A stretch of 64,000 nucleotides of DNA. Source: Actinocatenispora rupis (GTDB lineage Bacteria; Actinomycetota; Actinomycetes; Mycobacteriales; Micromonosporaceae). Position 1 is the stretch's first letter. Every line of letters begins with the position of its first letter. Location of the stretch: NCBI RefSeq assembly GCF_016861975.1, contig NZ_BOMB01000012.1:124001-188000 (forward strand). The letters are read 5' to 3'. Below the pieces are notes generated by a model. The model saw only the letters and a program-made list of their open reading frames with translations. It made no database searches and was not told the DNA's origin. The position numbers and the translations under genes were made by a program. Of the stretch, positions 27,887 to 36,563 are shown piece after piece.

Positions 27887-29362
27887 GTGACGACGCGCAG
27901 CCCGTTCGTGGTGGTGGCCAACCGACTCCCGGTCGACGAGGTGAAGCTGCCCGCCGGCGGACGCGAGTGGCGGCGCAGTCCCGGCGGCCTCGTCACCGCA
28001 CTGCACCCGATCATGCGCGCCGAGCACGGCACCTGGATCGGCTGGGCCGGCGGCAGCGGACCGGCGGCCGACCCGTTCGAGCTGGACGGGATGCGGCTGC
28101 ACCCGGTCAGCCTGTCCGACGACGAGATCGAGAAGTACTACGAGGGCTTCTCCAACTCCTCGCTCTGGCCGCTCTACCACGACGCCGTCGAACCCCCCGT
28201 GTACAAGCGGGACTGGTGGGACAGCTACCGCGAGGTGAACGAGCGCTTCGCCGCGGCCGCCGCGGAGGTGGCCGCACCCGGCGCCGTGGTGTGGGTGCAG
28301 GACTACCAGCTGCAGCTCGTCCCCGCCCTGCTCCGCGAACTGCGCCCGGACCTGCGGATCGGCTTCTTCCTGCACATCCCGTTCCCGCCGGTCGAGCTGT
28401 ACATGCAGCTGCCGCGGCGGGTGGAGATCCTGCGCGGGCTGCTCGGCGCGGACCTCGTCGGCTTCCAGCGGCCGCTCGCCGCGCAGAACTTCCTGCGCCT
28501 CACCCGGCACCTGCTGGGCCTGCACCCGAAGGGCCTGGAGGTCGAGATCGACGGCCGTACGGTCCGGGCGGCGGCGTTCCCCATCTCCATCGACGTCGGC
28601 GAGATCGAACGGCTCGCCGCCAGCGAACCCGTCCGCGCCCGCGCCGCCGAGATCCGCCACGAGCTCGGCGACCCGAAGCACGTGATCCTCGGCGTCGACC
28701 GGCTCGACTACACCAAGGGCATCGACCGGCGGCTCACCGCGTTCGAGGAACTGCTGGAGGAGGGGCGCCTCGCCGTACCGGACGCGGTGATGGTGCAGGT
28801 CGCCACGCCCAGCCGGGAACGCGTCGAGCACTACCAGACCCTGCGCGACGCGGTCGAGCTGCAGGTCGGGCGGATCAACGGCGACCACGCCCGGGTCGGC
28901 GTACCGGCGGTGCACTACCTGCACCAGTCCGTCGACCGCGCCGAACTCACCGCCCTGTACTGCGCGGCCGACGTGATGATGGTGACCCCGCTGCGCGACG
29001 GCATGAACCTCGTCGCCAAGGAGTACGTGGCGGCGCGGGTGGACCTGGGCGGCACGCTGATCCTCAGCGAGTTCGCCGGGGCCGCGTCCGACCTGCACCA
29101 GGCGTACCTGGTGAACCCGCACGACGCCGACGGGCTCAAGGAGGGTCTGCTGCGGGCCCTGGCCGAGGACCCGACCGAGGCGGCGCGCCGGATGCGGGCG
29201 ATGCGCCGCTACCTGCGCGGCCACGACGTGGACCGGTGGGCCCGCTCGTTCCTGACCACGCTCGGCGTACCGGAGGCGACCGACGCGCTCGCCGCGGTCA
29301 TCAACCCGGACGGGCCGGCGAAGCCCCGGCCGAAGCGACCGCGCCGCACCGACCAGCACTGA
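27887..29362 (+). CDS. otsA: Trehalose-6-phosphate synthase OtsA
   Basis: A 491-residue GT20 enzyme that joins UDP-glucose (or ADP-/GDP-glucose) and glucose-6-phosphate. It shows [19 protein letters not shown], the WIGWAGG loop, [36 protein letters not shown] and [15 protein letters not shown], all standard. GTG 27887 has GAGGAGG (27872-27878) upstream. No trehalose-6-phosphate phosphatase gene follows, so OtsB must be elsewhere. It probably contributes osmoprotection together with the ectoine operon 900 bp away. Confidence 0.96.
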   Translation: MTTRSPFVVVANRLPVDEVKLPAGGREWRRSPGGLVTALHPIMRAEHGTWIGWAGGSGPAADPFELDGMRLHPVSLSDDEIEKYYEGFSNSSLWPLYHDAVEPPVYKRDWWDSYREVNERFAAAAAEVAAPGAVVWVQDYQLQLVPALLRELRPDLRIGFFLHIPFPPVELYMQLPRRVEILRGLLGADLVGFQRPLAAQNFLRLTRHLLGLHPKGLEVEIDGRTVRAAAFPISIDVGEIERLAASEPVRARAAEIRHELGDPKHVILGVDRLDYTKGIDRRLTAFEELLEEGRLAVPDAVMVQVATPSRERVEHYQTLRDAVELQVGRINGDHARVGVPAVHYLHQSVDRAELTALYCAADVMMVTPLRDGMNLVAKEYVAARVDLGGTLILSEFAGAASDLHQAYLVNPHDADGLKEGLLRALAEDPTEAARRMRAMRRYLRGHDVDRWARSFLTTLGVPEATDALAAVINPDGPAKPRPKRPRRTDQH

Positions 29363-29366
29363 CCCG

Positions 29367-29972
29367 CTACTGCGCGGGCGCCACGGCGCGCCGCACGAGC
29401 AGGCCGCGGAGCCGGGCCACGCCGTACAGCAGGAAGCCGACGGCGGTGAGGGCGACGAGGAACGAGCCGACGACCGTGGGGAAGTCGGGGGCGGCGGGGT
29501 CGAGGAACCCGTACAACCGCTGCCCGTACGCGACGTAGAAGCCCAGGTACGCCAGCGGCGGCAGCAGCCAGGTCAGCGGGTACCACCACCTCGTGCGGGC
29601 CTGGCTGGAGCCGACGGCGACCCAGTCGACCACGACCAGGACCGGCGTGAGGAAGTGCGCGAGCTGGTCGCGCAGGTGGCTCAGGTCGCCGCCGAGCATC
29701 GTCAGGTACGTGACGCAGATGAGGATCATCAGCAGCGCCGTCGCGCCGCGCACCCAGCGCCGCTCCGGCTCGAACCGGCCGGTCACCAGCGGATAGCCGG
29801 CGAGCACGAGGAACACCACGCCGGTCGCCAGGTTCCCCTGGTTCGTCAGGTACGCGAAGTCGGCGAAGCCGCCGCCGGTCGCGAGGATCAGCCCGAGCCC
29901 GGTGAACGCGCTCGCGGCGACGGCCAACCGCCAGATGCTGACCCCGATCAGCGCTGCCCGGCTCTGCGACAT
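29367..29972 (-). CDS. Pr6Pr-type membrane protein
   Basis: A 201-residue integral membrane protein with six predicted helices, including ALLMILICVTYLTML, the HFLTPVLVVVDWVAVG helix with a polar His/Asp pair and WLLPPLAYLGFYVAYG. The pattern matches actinobacterial Pr6Pr/FAR-17a-like proteins of unknown function. The ATG at 29972 is preceded by GGGAGGAG on the complement. It converges on otsA with only 4 bp between the stops. Confidence 0.8.
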   Translation of the reverse strand: MSQSRAALIGVSIWRLAVAASAFTGLGLILATGGGFADFAYLTNQGNLATGVVFLVLAGYPLVTGRFEPERRWVRGATALLMILICVTYLTMLGGDLSHLRDQLAHFLTPVLVVVDWVAVGSSQARTRWWYPLTWLLPPLAYLGFYVAYGQRLYGFLDPAAPDFPTVVGSFLVALTAVGFLLYGVARLRGLLVRRAVAPAQ

Positions 29973-30058
29973 GTGGTGCGCTCCTCCCGGTTCCGGTGCG
30001 CGCCGATCGTGCCAGACGAGCGCAAGGCGGCGCGTGCCGTACCGGAGGGGCGGCGGCC

Positions 30059-30217
30059 TCAGCGGGTGAGGCCGGAGGCCATGACGGCGCCGACCAGGCA
30101 CGCCACGACCATCAGAGATCCGATCACCACGAACATCACGCGCACCGAACCGGCGCCGTGACGCGCCGGCCGGGCGTCCTGTTCGGACGGCCCGGCCGGT
30201 TCCTCCTGTCCCATCAT
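30059..30217 (-). CDS. Small single-pass membrane protein
   Basis: A 52-residue frame starting MMGQEEPAGPSEQDARP, with a polar N-terminus and one C-terminal membrane helix (VMFVVIGSLMVVACLVGAV, about 28-46). Residue composition is unlike a random GC-rich frame, and the gene fits exactly between the ectoine hydroxylase and Pr6Pr genes on the same strand. The second ATG (30214) is an equally good start. No function is known. Confidence 0.55.
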   Translation of the reverse strand: MMGQEEPAGPSEQDARPARHGAGSVRVMFVVIGSLMVVACLVGAVMASGLTR

Positions 30218-30269
30218 CGGATCAGCATGACCGATGCGGGCATCCGCGCGCCACAGCGATATCGGCCGG

Positions 30270-31172
30270 TCAGGGGACCGGAGTGAAGTCGCGGCTGGCG
30301 ATGAACGGCGGCCGGCGGTCCGGCGCCGCGAACGGGTCGACCGGCGTGTTGTCCACGCTGTTGAACACCACGAAGATGTTCGACCGCGGCCACGGCGTGA
30401 TGTTGCCGTTGGAGCCGTGCATGCAGTTGCAGTCGAACATGACCGCCGACCCCGCCCGGCCGGTGAACTGCTCGATGCCGTGCTTGTTCGCCAGCAGCCG
30501 CAGGCTGTCCTGGTCGGGCGTGCCGATCTCCTGTTCCTTCAACGACTGCTTGTAGTGCTCGGCCGGCGTCTCGCCCACGCACGACACGAACGTACGGTGC
30601 GAGCCAGGCATGATCATCAGGCAGCCGTTCTGCGCGTAGTTCTCGGTCAGCGCGATCGAGATGCTGCACGCGCGCATCGCCGGCATGCCGTCCTCGGCGT
30701 GCCACGTCTCGAAGTCCGAGTGCCAGTAGAACGAGCCGCCGCCGAAGCCCGGCTTGTAGTTGATCCGGCTCTGGTGCACGTACACGTCGGTGCCGAGGAT
30801 CTGGCGGGCGCGGCCGACGACCCGCTCGTCGGCCACGAGCCGGGCCACCAGCTCGCTGATCTTGTGTACCTCGAAGATCGAGCGGACCTCGTTCGACGAC
30901 TTCTCCACCACGGTGCGCTCGTCCGCGCGTACCGCCGGGTCGGCCGCCAGCCGGTCCAGCTCGGCGGAGTACGTGGCGACCTCGGCGTCGGTGAGCAGCT
31001 GGTCGACACCGAGGAAACCGTTGCGGTCGTACGATTCCAGCGTCTCGGCGTCGATCGGTCCGGCCGCCGCGGTGGACCACACGACCGGGTCGCGGCGGAA
31101 GATCAGGCTCGGGGTGGGCCGCTTCCGGGTCGGGTACTCGTCGGGCACCGTCGTGGGCAGCGTGGCGGTCAT
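30270..31172 (-). CDS. ectD: Ectoine hydroxylase EctD
   Basis: A 300-residue non-haem Fe(II)/2-oxoglutarate dioxygenase making 5-hydroxyectoine from ectoine. The signature [17 protein letters not shown] is present, with iron ligands His and Asp from HSD and the distal His in [10 protein letters not shown]. It is the last gene of the ectABCD operon and overlaps ectC by 4 bp. Length is standard. Confidence 0.97.
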   Translation of the reverse strand: MTATLPTTVPDEYPTRKRPTPSLIFRRDPVVWSTAAAGPIDAETLESYDRNGFLGVDQLLTDAEVATYSAELDRLAADPAVRADERTVVEKSSNEVRSIFEVHKISELVARLVADERVVGRARQILGTDVYVHQSRINYKPGFGGGSFYWHSDFETWHAEDGMPAMRACSISIALTENYAQNGCLMIMPGSHRTFVSCVGETPAEHYKQSLKEQEIGTPDQDSLRLLANKHGIEQFTGRAGSAVMFDCNCMHGSNGNITPWPRSNIFVVFNSVDNTPVDPFAAPDRRPPFIASRDFTPVP

Positions 31173-31573
31173 GCCGAAACCTCCTCGTCCTCGGCGATCA
31201 GCGGATAGACGCCGTCGGCGTCATGTACTTCCCGGCCGGTCACCGGCGGGTTGAACACGCAAATCGTACGTACGTCGGTAATCGGGCGCATGACGTGATG
31301 TTCGTGCCCGTCGAGCAGGTACATGGTGCCCGGGGTGATGTGGTGGACCTCGCCGGTCTCGGCGTTGGTCAGCTCGGCCTCGCCCTCGACGCACAGCACC
31401 GCCTCGATGTGGTTCGCGTACCACATGTGGGTCTCGGTGCCGGCGTACATGACGGTCTCGTGCAGGGAGAAGCCGACCCTCTCCTTGGCGAGGACGAGAC
31501 GCTTGCTGCGCCACGTCTTCGTCTCGACGTCCCGGTCGGTGCCGGTCACGTCGGCCAGGGAACGGACGATCAT
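31169..31573 (-). CDS. ectC: Ectoine synthase EctC
   Basis: A 134-residue cupin that cyclises N-gamma-acetyl-diaminobutyrate to ectoine. It has [12 protein letters not shown] at the start, the metal-binding cupin region with [20 protein letters not shown], and the conserved [12 protein letters not shown]. It lies 18 bp after ectB and overlaps ectD. Length is normal. Confidence 0.97.
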   Translation of the reverse strand: MIVRSLADVTGTDRDVETKTWRSKRLVLAKERVGFSLHETVMYAGTETHMWYANHIEAVLCVEGEAELTNAETGEVHHITPGTMYLLDGHEHHVMRPITDVRTICVFNPPVTGREVHDADGVYPLIAEDEEVSA

Positions 31574-31591
31574 GGTTGTCCTCCAGGATGT

Positions 31592-32839
31592 TCAGCGTGC
31601 GGCGGCGACCGCGTCGGCCAGGATCGACAGGCCCTCGGCGAGTTCGTCGTGGCCGATCGTCAGGGCGGGCATCAGCTTCGCCACCTCGCCCTCGCTGCCG
31701 GCCGTCTCCACCAGCAGGCCGCGGTCGAACGCGGCGGTCGCCACCTTCGGCGCGATGGACGGGTCCTCGAACGCCAACCCCCACGCCAACCCACGCCCGC
31801 GTACGGACGCGCCCAGGTCGGCGTGCTTCGCGGCGATCGACGTCAACGCGTCCCGTACGACATCGCCCTTGGTCGCGGTCTGGGCCGGCAGTAGGTCGTC
31901 GGCCCAGAACAGTTCCAGCGCGCGGGTCGCCGTGACGAACGCCGGGTTGTTGCCCCGGAACGTGCCGTTGTGCTCGCCCGGCTCCCACACGTCCAGCTCC
32001 GGCCGGAGCAGCGTGAGCGCCAGCGGCATGCCGTACCCGCCGATGGACTTCGACAGGCACACGATGTCGGGCGTGATGCCGGCGATCTCGAAGCTGAAGA
32101 ACGGCCCCGTACGCCCGCAGCCCATCTGCACGTCGTCGACGATCAGCAGGATGCCGTGCCGGTGACACAGGTCGGCCAGCGCGCGCAGCCACTCCGCCCG
32201 CGCCACGTTGATGCCGCCCTCGCCCTGCACCGTCTCGACGATCACCGCCGCCGGCGTGTTCAACCCGCTGCCGCTGTCGTCGAGCAGCCGTTCGAACCAC
32301 AGGAAGTCCGGCACCTGGTCGTCCAGGTAGTGGTCGAACGGCATCGGTGTCGCGTGTACCAAGGGAATCCCGGCACCGCCGCGTTTCATCGAGTTGCCCG
32401 TCACCGACAGCGAGCCGAGGGTCATCCCGTGGAACGCGTTGGTGAAGCTGACGACCGACTCGCGTCCGGTCACCTTCCGCGCCAGCTTCAGCGCCGACTC
32501 GACCGCGTTGGTACCGGTCGGGCCCGGGAACTGCACCTTGTAGTCCATGCCGCGCGGCGCCAGCACGTACTCCCGCATCGCGGCGAGCAGGTCCCGTTTC
32601 GCCACGGTCTGCATGTCCAGCCCGTGCGTCACCGAGTCCCGCTCCAGGTACGCCAGCAGCGCACGTTTCAGTTCCGGATGGTTGTGTCCGTAGTTGAGCG
32701 CTCCCGCGCCCGCGAAGAAATCGATGTACGAACGACCGTTCTCGTCGTACATCCGGCTGCCGACGGCACGGTCGAATACGACCGGCCAGGTCCGGCAGTA
32801 GCTGCGTACTTCGGATTCGATTTCGGCGAAGAGATTCAT
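31592..32839 (-). CDS. ectB: Diaminobutyrate-2-oxoglutarate aminotransferase EctB
   Basis: A 415-residue class III PLP aminotransferase converting aspartate-beta-semialdehyde to 2,4-diaminobutyrate with glutamate. It shows GAGALNYGHNHP, PTGTNAVESALKLARK, the PLP-ring Asp in IVDDVQMGCGRTG and Schiff-base Lys in CLSKSIGGYG. GGAGG abuts ATG 32842, so the next codon, ATG 32839, is the likelier start. It is the second gene of the ect operon. Confidence 0.97.
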   Translation of the reverse strand: MNLFAEIESEVRSYCRTWPVVFDRAVGSRMYDENGRSYIDFFAGAGALNYGHNHPELKRALLAYLERDSVTHGLDMQTVAKRDLLAAMREYVLAPRGMDYKVQFPGPTGTNAVESALKLARKVTGRESVVSFTNAFHGMTLGSLSVTGNSMKRGGAGIPLVHATPMPFDHYLDDQVPDFLWFERLLDDSGSGLNTPAAVIVETVQGEGGINVARAEWLRALADLCHRHGILLIVDDVQMGCGRTGPFFSFEIAGITPDIVCLSKSIGGYGMPLALTLLRPELDVWEPGEHNGTFRGNNPAFVTATRALELFWADDLLPAQTATKGDVVRDALTSIAAKHADLGASVRGRGLAWGLAFEDPSIAPKVATAAFDRGLLVETAGSEGEVAKLMPALTIGHDELAEGLSILADAVAAAR

Positions 32840-32890
32840 CATCCTCCGTCAAGTGTTCAGTTGTCGTCCCGGCGCGGGAATCGCCATCGG

Positions 32891-33457
32891 TCAGTCGGTC
32901 GCCGTCGGTAGCGGACCGATCCGGTAGAGCACCTCCTCCGCGTGCGAGTCGCCGGGAAACCGTTCTTCGGTAAACAGGGATTGGGTCGTCAGCGAGGCGC
33001 CCCGCCCTCGGGCGAAACCAGCGAACAGACGCGCCGAGGGCACGTTGTCGGGTGTGACCGTGGCTTCCACGTACGCCACGGTGTGCTGCCTCGCGACCTG
33101 GTCGACCAGCGCGTCCAAGGCGCGCCTGGCCAGCCCGCGGCGCCGGTGTGCGGCATCCACCGCCACCTGCCAGACGAACAGCGTGTCCGGCGCGCCGGGG
33201 CGCAGGTACCCGGTGACGAACGTGACCACCGGGTCGCCCGCACAGCCGACCACGCTGGTGTCCGCGAAATCGCGGCACCAGAGCAGATAGCTGTACGGGG
33301 AATTGACGTCGAGCGTGCCGGAATCGGCCGCCAGCCGCCACATCCGCGCGCCGTCCGCGATGTCGGGTGCGCGGAACATGACCGGTGCGCCGATTTCCGA
33401 CCGCCCGTTCGGCGTTCCCGCCACGGTGTCGGAGAAATCCTTCGGCTGCCCAGTCAT
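32891..33457 (-). CDS. ectA: Diaminobutyrate acetyltransferase EctA
   Basis: A 188-residue GNAT enzyme that acetylates L-2,4-diaminobutyrate. FRAPDIADGARMWRLAADSG, the substrate-loop NSPYSYLLWCRDFADTS and acetyl-CoA binding VDAAHRRRGLARRAL are typical of EctA. ATG 33457 gives a standard length. It is the first gene of the operon; a promoter-like region with a palindrome sits about 100 bp upstream. Confidence 0.96.
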   Translation of the reverse strand: MTGQPKDFSDTVAGTPNGRSEIGAPVMFRAPDIADGARMWRLAADSGTLDVNSPYSYLLWCRDFADTSVVGCAGDPVVTFVTGYLRPGAPDTLFVWQVAVDAAHRRRGLARRALDALVDQVARQHTVAYVEATVTPDNVPSARLFAGFARGRGASLTTQSLFTEERFPGDSHAEEVLYRIGPLPTATD

Positions 33458-33549
33458 GATTTGGACCTTAGCGGCACCCCACCGGAGGCTCAACCGGAAG
33501 TGCACAGACCGCGGCCGGATTCCCAGTAGCCACAACGTATTCAGGAAAA

Positions 33550-33584
33550 CTGTGGCATAATCCACAGAAATCAGAACGAAACAA
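33550..33584 (-). promoter_or_regulatory. Candidate ect operon promoter with operator palindrome
   Basis: Read leftward: TTGTTT (33584-33579), 16-base spacer, GATTAT (33562-33557), about 100 bp before ectA. The -10 lies in an inverted repeat CTGTGG-CATAAT-CCACAG (33550-33567). The patch is unusually AT-rich for this genome. A repressor or activator acting on ectoine synthesis would fit, but its identity is unknown. Confidence 0.5.
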
Positions 33585-33589
33585 ACCCT

Positions 33590-34113
33590 GGCCATCCGGC
33601 ACCGACTTCGGTAAGGTGCGCGCCCCGCGCCTCCCCGCCTCGCGCGGTACGCCCCCGACGCGTGCGCGGCGCCGGGTTCCCTGTCACCGCACCGTTTCCG
33701 GACACGCGGGCCGTCGCGGAGCGTGGCATTCCCCGGCGCCGCGGCACTTCCGCGCCGCGACACCGCCCAACCGCGCCGCGTCACCCGGCACCGCAACGCT
33801 TTCCGCCGTCGCGGCGTCTCCCACCAACGGCGTTCCCCGTCGCCGCAACGCTTTCCGGCGACGCCGCGTCGTGGAGGTTCCCCAACGCGGCCGGGTCTCC
33901 AGCACCGGAGCACAACGTTTCCCGGCACCGCCGCGTCGATCCAGGCGCGCGTTTCCTTGTGTCGCAACGACTCCGGCGTCTCTGACCACGGCAATGCACG
34001 TCAGGTACTTGTGTCGCAACGACTCCCGCGCCCCTGACGATGGCCACGCGCGCCAGAGTCCTTGCGTCGCAATGGTTCCGGCACCCCGGACGATGGCGAC
34101 GCGTGTCAGGGCA
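33590..34113. repeat. Degenerate tandem repeat array, period about 52 bp
   Basis: The word CGCAACGNTTCC, or a decayed form, recurs with its AACG at 33795, 33847, 33914, 33966, 34018 and (as AATG) 34071. Weaker versions occur near 33691 and 33743. Steps are 52, 52, 52, 67, 52, 52 and 53 bp. The last three units (33956-34007, 34008-34060, 34061-34113) are the best preserved, each starting CTTGYGTCGCAAYG. The final unit enters the 3' end of the siroheme synthase gene. The stretch 33600-34105 holds no convincing gene. Confidence 0.75.
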
Positions 34114-35377
34114 GGGCGGTGACGACATCCCCGAGTACGACGATGGCGGGGGCGGTGATGCCGGCGGCGGTGGCGATGTCGGCGATGGTGTCGAGCGTGC
34201 CGGTGACCGTACGTTGGTGCGCGGTGCCGCCCTCCTGGACGACCGCGGCCGGGGTGTCGGCGGGGCGGCCGAGGCGTACCAGGGTGGCGGAGATGGCGGG
34301 CAGGGTACGGACGGCCATGAGCAGTACGACGGTGCCGCGCAGCCGGGCGAGCGCGGCCCAGTCGACGAGCGAGTCCGGATGGTCCGGCGGCACGTGGCCG
34401 GAGACGATGACGAGTTCGTGCGTGACACCACGGTGGGTGACGGGGATGCCGGCCAGCCCCGGTACGGAGATCGCGCTGGTCACCCCCGGCACCACCTCCA
34501 CCGGTACGCCGGCGGCAAGGCACGCGTCGGCCTCCTCGCCGCCGCGGCCGAACACGAACGGGTCGCCGCCCTTGAGGCGCACCACGTACCGGCCGGCCAG
34601 GGCGTGCTCGACGATCGTGGCGTTGATGGCCTCCTGCGCGAGCTGCCGGCCGTGCGGGATCTTGGCCGCGTCGACGACCTCGACGTCCGGGCGCAGCCCG
34701 TCGAGCAGCAGCTGCGGCGCGAGCCGGTCGACCACGACGACGTCGGCCCGGCCGAGCAGCCGCCGGCCACGTACGGTGATGAGCTCGGGGTCGCCGGGGC
34801 CGGCGCCGACCAGCGCGACCCCGGGTACGGGGCGGGGATCGGCGGGGCGCAACACGCCGGGCCGGTCCGGTGGCGGATCGGCGTGGCGGTCGCGGTCGGG
34901 GCGGCGGAACCGCGGCGCGTCGAGGTCGCCGTCGGCGAGCCCCGCGGCGATCCGGTCCCGCAGCCAGGCGGCGCGTCGCGGGTCGCCGCCACCGAGTACG
35001 GCGACGGTCACCTCGTCGTGCCGGGCGACGGCGGGCGTCCACGCGGTCGCCGCGTCCGCATCGTCGGCCCGTACGCAGAAGGTGCGGGCGGACTCGGCGG
35101 CGCGGGACGCATCGGCGTTCGCGGCGGGGTCGTCGGTGGCGGCCACAACCAGCCACGCACCGTCCACATCGGACGGTACGAAAGCCCTTCGCTCCCAACG
35201 GATCCGGCCGGCCGTCGCCAGATCCTCCAGAGCCGGCGTGACCTCCGGCGCGACCAGTACCACGTCCGCGCCGGCGTCCAGGAGCACCGGCACCCGGCGC
35301 TGCGCGACCGTACCGCCGCCGGTGACCAGGACGCGCCGCCCGGCCAGCCGCAGCCCGAGCGGGTACAGGGCGCTCAT
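34106..35377 (-). CDS. cysG: Bifunctional siroheme synthase / uroporphyrinogen-III C-methyltransferase
   Basis: A 423-residue fusion. The N-terminal Rossmann domain (VLVTGGGTVAQRR, about 16-28) is precorrin-2 dehydrogenase-like. The C-terminal domain from about 188 (VALVGAGPGDPELITVRG, with KGGDPFVFGRGGEE) is SAM:uroporphyrinogen-III C-methyltransferase, which makes precorrin-2 for siroheme or cobalamin. It is slightly shorter than enterobacterial CysG, mostly in the middle domain. The ATG at 35377 overlaps the cobC stop by 4 bp. CobA-only function with a vestigial N-terminus is possible. Confidence 0.93.
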   Translation of the reverse strand: MSALYPLGLRLAGRRVLVTGGGTVAQRRVPVLLDAGADVVLVAPEVTPALEDLATAGRIRWERRAFVPSDVDGAWLVVAATDDPAANADASRAAESARTFCVRADDADAATAWTPAVARHDEVTVAVLGGGDPRRAAWLRDRIAAGLADGDLDAPRFRRPDRDRHADPPPDRPGVLRPADPRPVPGVALVGAGPGDPELITVRGRRLLGRADVVVVDRLAPQLLLDGLRPDVEVVDAAKIPHGRQLAQEAINATIVEHALAGRYVVRLKGGDPFVFGRGGEEADACLAAGVPVEVVPGVTSAISVPGLAGIPVTHRGVTHELVIVSGHVPPDHPDSLVDWAALARLRGTVVLLMAVRTLPAISATLVRLGRPADTPAAVVQEGGTAHQRTVTGTLDTIADIATAAGITAPAIVVLGDVVTALP

Positions 35378-36438
35378 CGGGCCACCGCCAGTACGCCGGA
35401 GAGCGCGGCGACGAAGCGGTCGGTCGTCGCCCGGTCCCGCACTGCGATCCGCAGCCAGTCCGGCCCCAGCCCCGGGAACGTGTCGCCGCGGCGCACCGCG
35501 TACCCGGCGTCGCGCAGGGCGAGCCGCACCCGGTCCGCGCCCGGCAGCCGTACCAGCACGAAGCACGACGCCGGCGTGCCCGCCACCGGCACACCCACCG
35601 CCGCCAACCGCTCCACCAGGTACTCCCGGTCCCCCGCCAGTTCCACCGCGATCCCGTACTCGGCGGCCACCGCGCGCGGCGTACCGAGTACCTCCGCGGC
35701 GGCGAGCGCCGGGGCCGACACCGGCCAGAGCGGCTGCGCGGCGGCACACCGGGCGACCAGGGCCGCGTCGCCCAGCAGGTACCCGACGCGCAGGCCGGCG
35801 AGCCCCCACGTCTTGGTGAAGCTGCGCACCACGACCAGCCCCGGCAGGTCCCGCCGCGCCGACAGCGAGGCCGGCTCGCCCGGCACGGTGTCCGCGAACG
35901 CCTCGTCGACCACCACCGTGCGCCCCGGCCGGCACAGCGCCGCCAGCGACTCCGCCGGATGCAGTACCGAGGTGGGGTTGGTGGGGTTGCCGACCATCAC
36001 CAGGTCCGCGTCGTCCGGCACCAGGGCGGCGTCCAGCACGAACGGCTCCGGGAGTACGACCCGGTCGACGGTGTGGCCGGCGGCCAGCAACGCAGCCTCC
36101 GGCTCGGTGAACTGCGGGTGCACCACGACCGCGCGGCGGGGCCGCAGCACCCGGGCGAGGAGGACGAACGCCTCCGCGGCACCGGCGGTGAGCAGGACCT
36201 CGTCGGCCGGGCGGCGATGGCGGGCGGCCACCGACGCGCGCGCCGCCGACGGATCCGGGTAGCGGGACAGATCGGCCACCGCACCGGAAATCGCCGCGCG
36301 GAGCCAGTCCGGGCCCGGCCCCGACCGTACGTTCACGGCCAGGTCGACCAGCCCCGGTGTCGCCTCGACGTCACCGTGATGGTGCAGCCCGGCCGTCGTG
36401 ACTACGCTTCCCGGAGGCCCACCACCGCAGATGTCCAT
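35374..36438 (-). CDS. cobC: CobC/CobD-type PLP enzyme (threonine-phosphate decarboxylase-like)
   Basis: A 354-residue fold-type I aminotransferase-like protein. It has VGNPTNPTSVLHP, VVDEAFADTVPGE and the PLP Lys in RSFTKTWGLAGLRVGYL. Such proteins in cobalamin loci supply (R)-1-aminopropan-2-ol phosphate from L-threonine phosphate, and are often mislabelled as histidinol-phosphate aminotransferases. Coupling to the siroheme/CobA gene supports the cobalamin role. Confidence 0.88.
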   Translation of the reverse strand: MDICGGGPPGSVVTTAGLHHHGDVEATPGLVDLAVNVRSGPGPDWLRAAISGAVADLSRYPDPSAARASVAARHRRPADEVLLTAGAAEAFVLLARVLRPRRAVVVHPQFTEPEAALLAAGHTVDRVVLPEPFVLDAALVPDDADLVMVGNPTNPTSVLHPAESLAALCRPGRTVVVDEAFADTVPGEPASLSARRDLPGLVVVRSFTKTWGLAGLRVGYLLGDAALVARCAAAQPLWPVSAPALAAAEVLGTPRAVAAEYGIAVELAGDREYLVERLAAVGVPVAGTPASCFVLVRLPGADRVRLALRDAGYAVRRGDTFPGLGPDWLRIAVRDRATTDRFVAALSGVLAVAR

Positions 36439-36563
36439 GCCGTCATTCTCACAACCACACGAACGGCCGAGTGCCCACGGGGCTCGCCTGTCCTAGTGTG
36501 CCCGCTGGACCGTGACACCACCGGTACGAGTCGTGCCCAGCGCGGTACGGGGAGGATTCAGCG

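Noticed and set aside
33590-34113. The 52-bp periodic array considered as a CRISPR array
   Set aside because: Units drift along their whole length, there is no sharp repeat/unique-spacer structure and no cas gene in the window.
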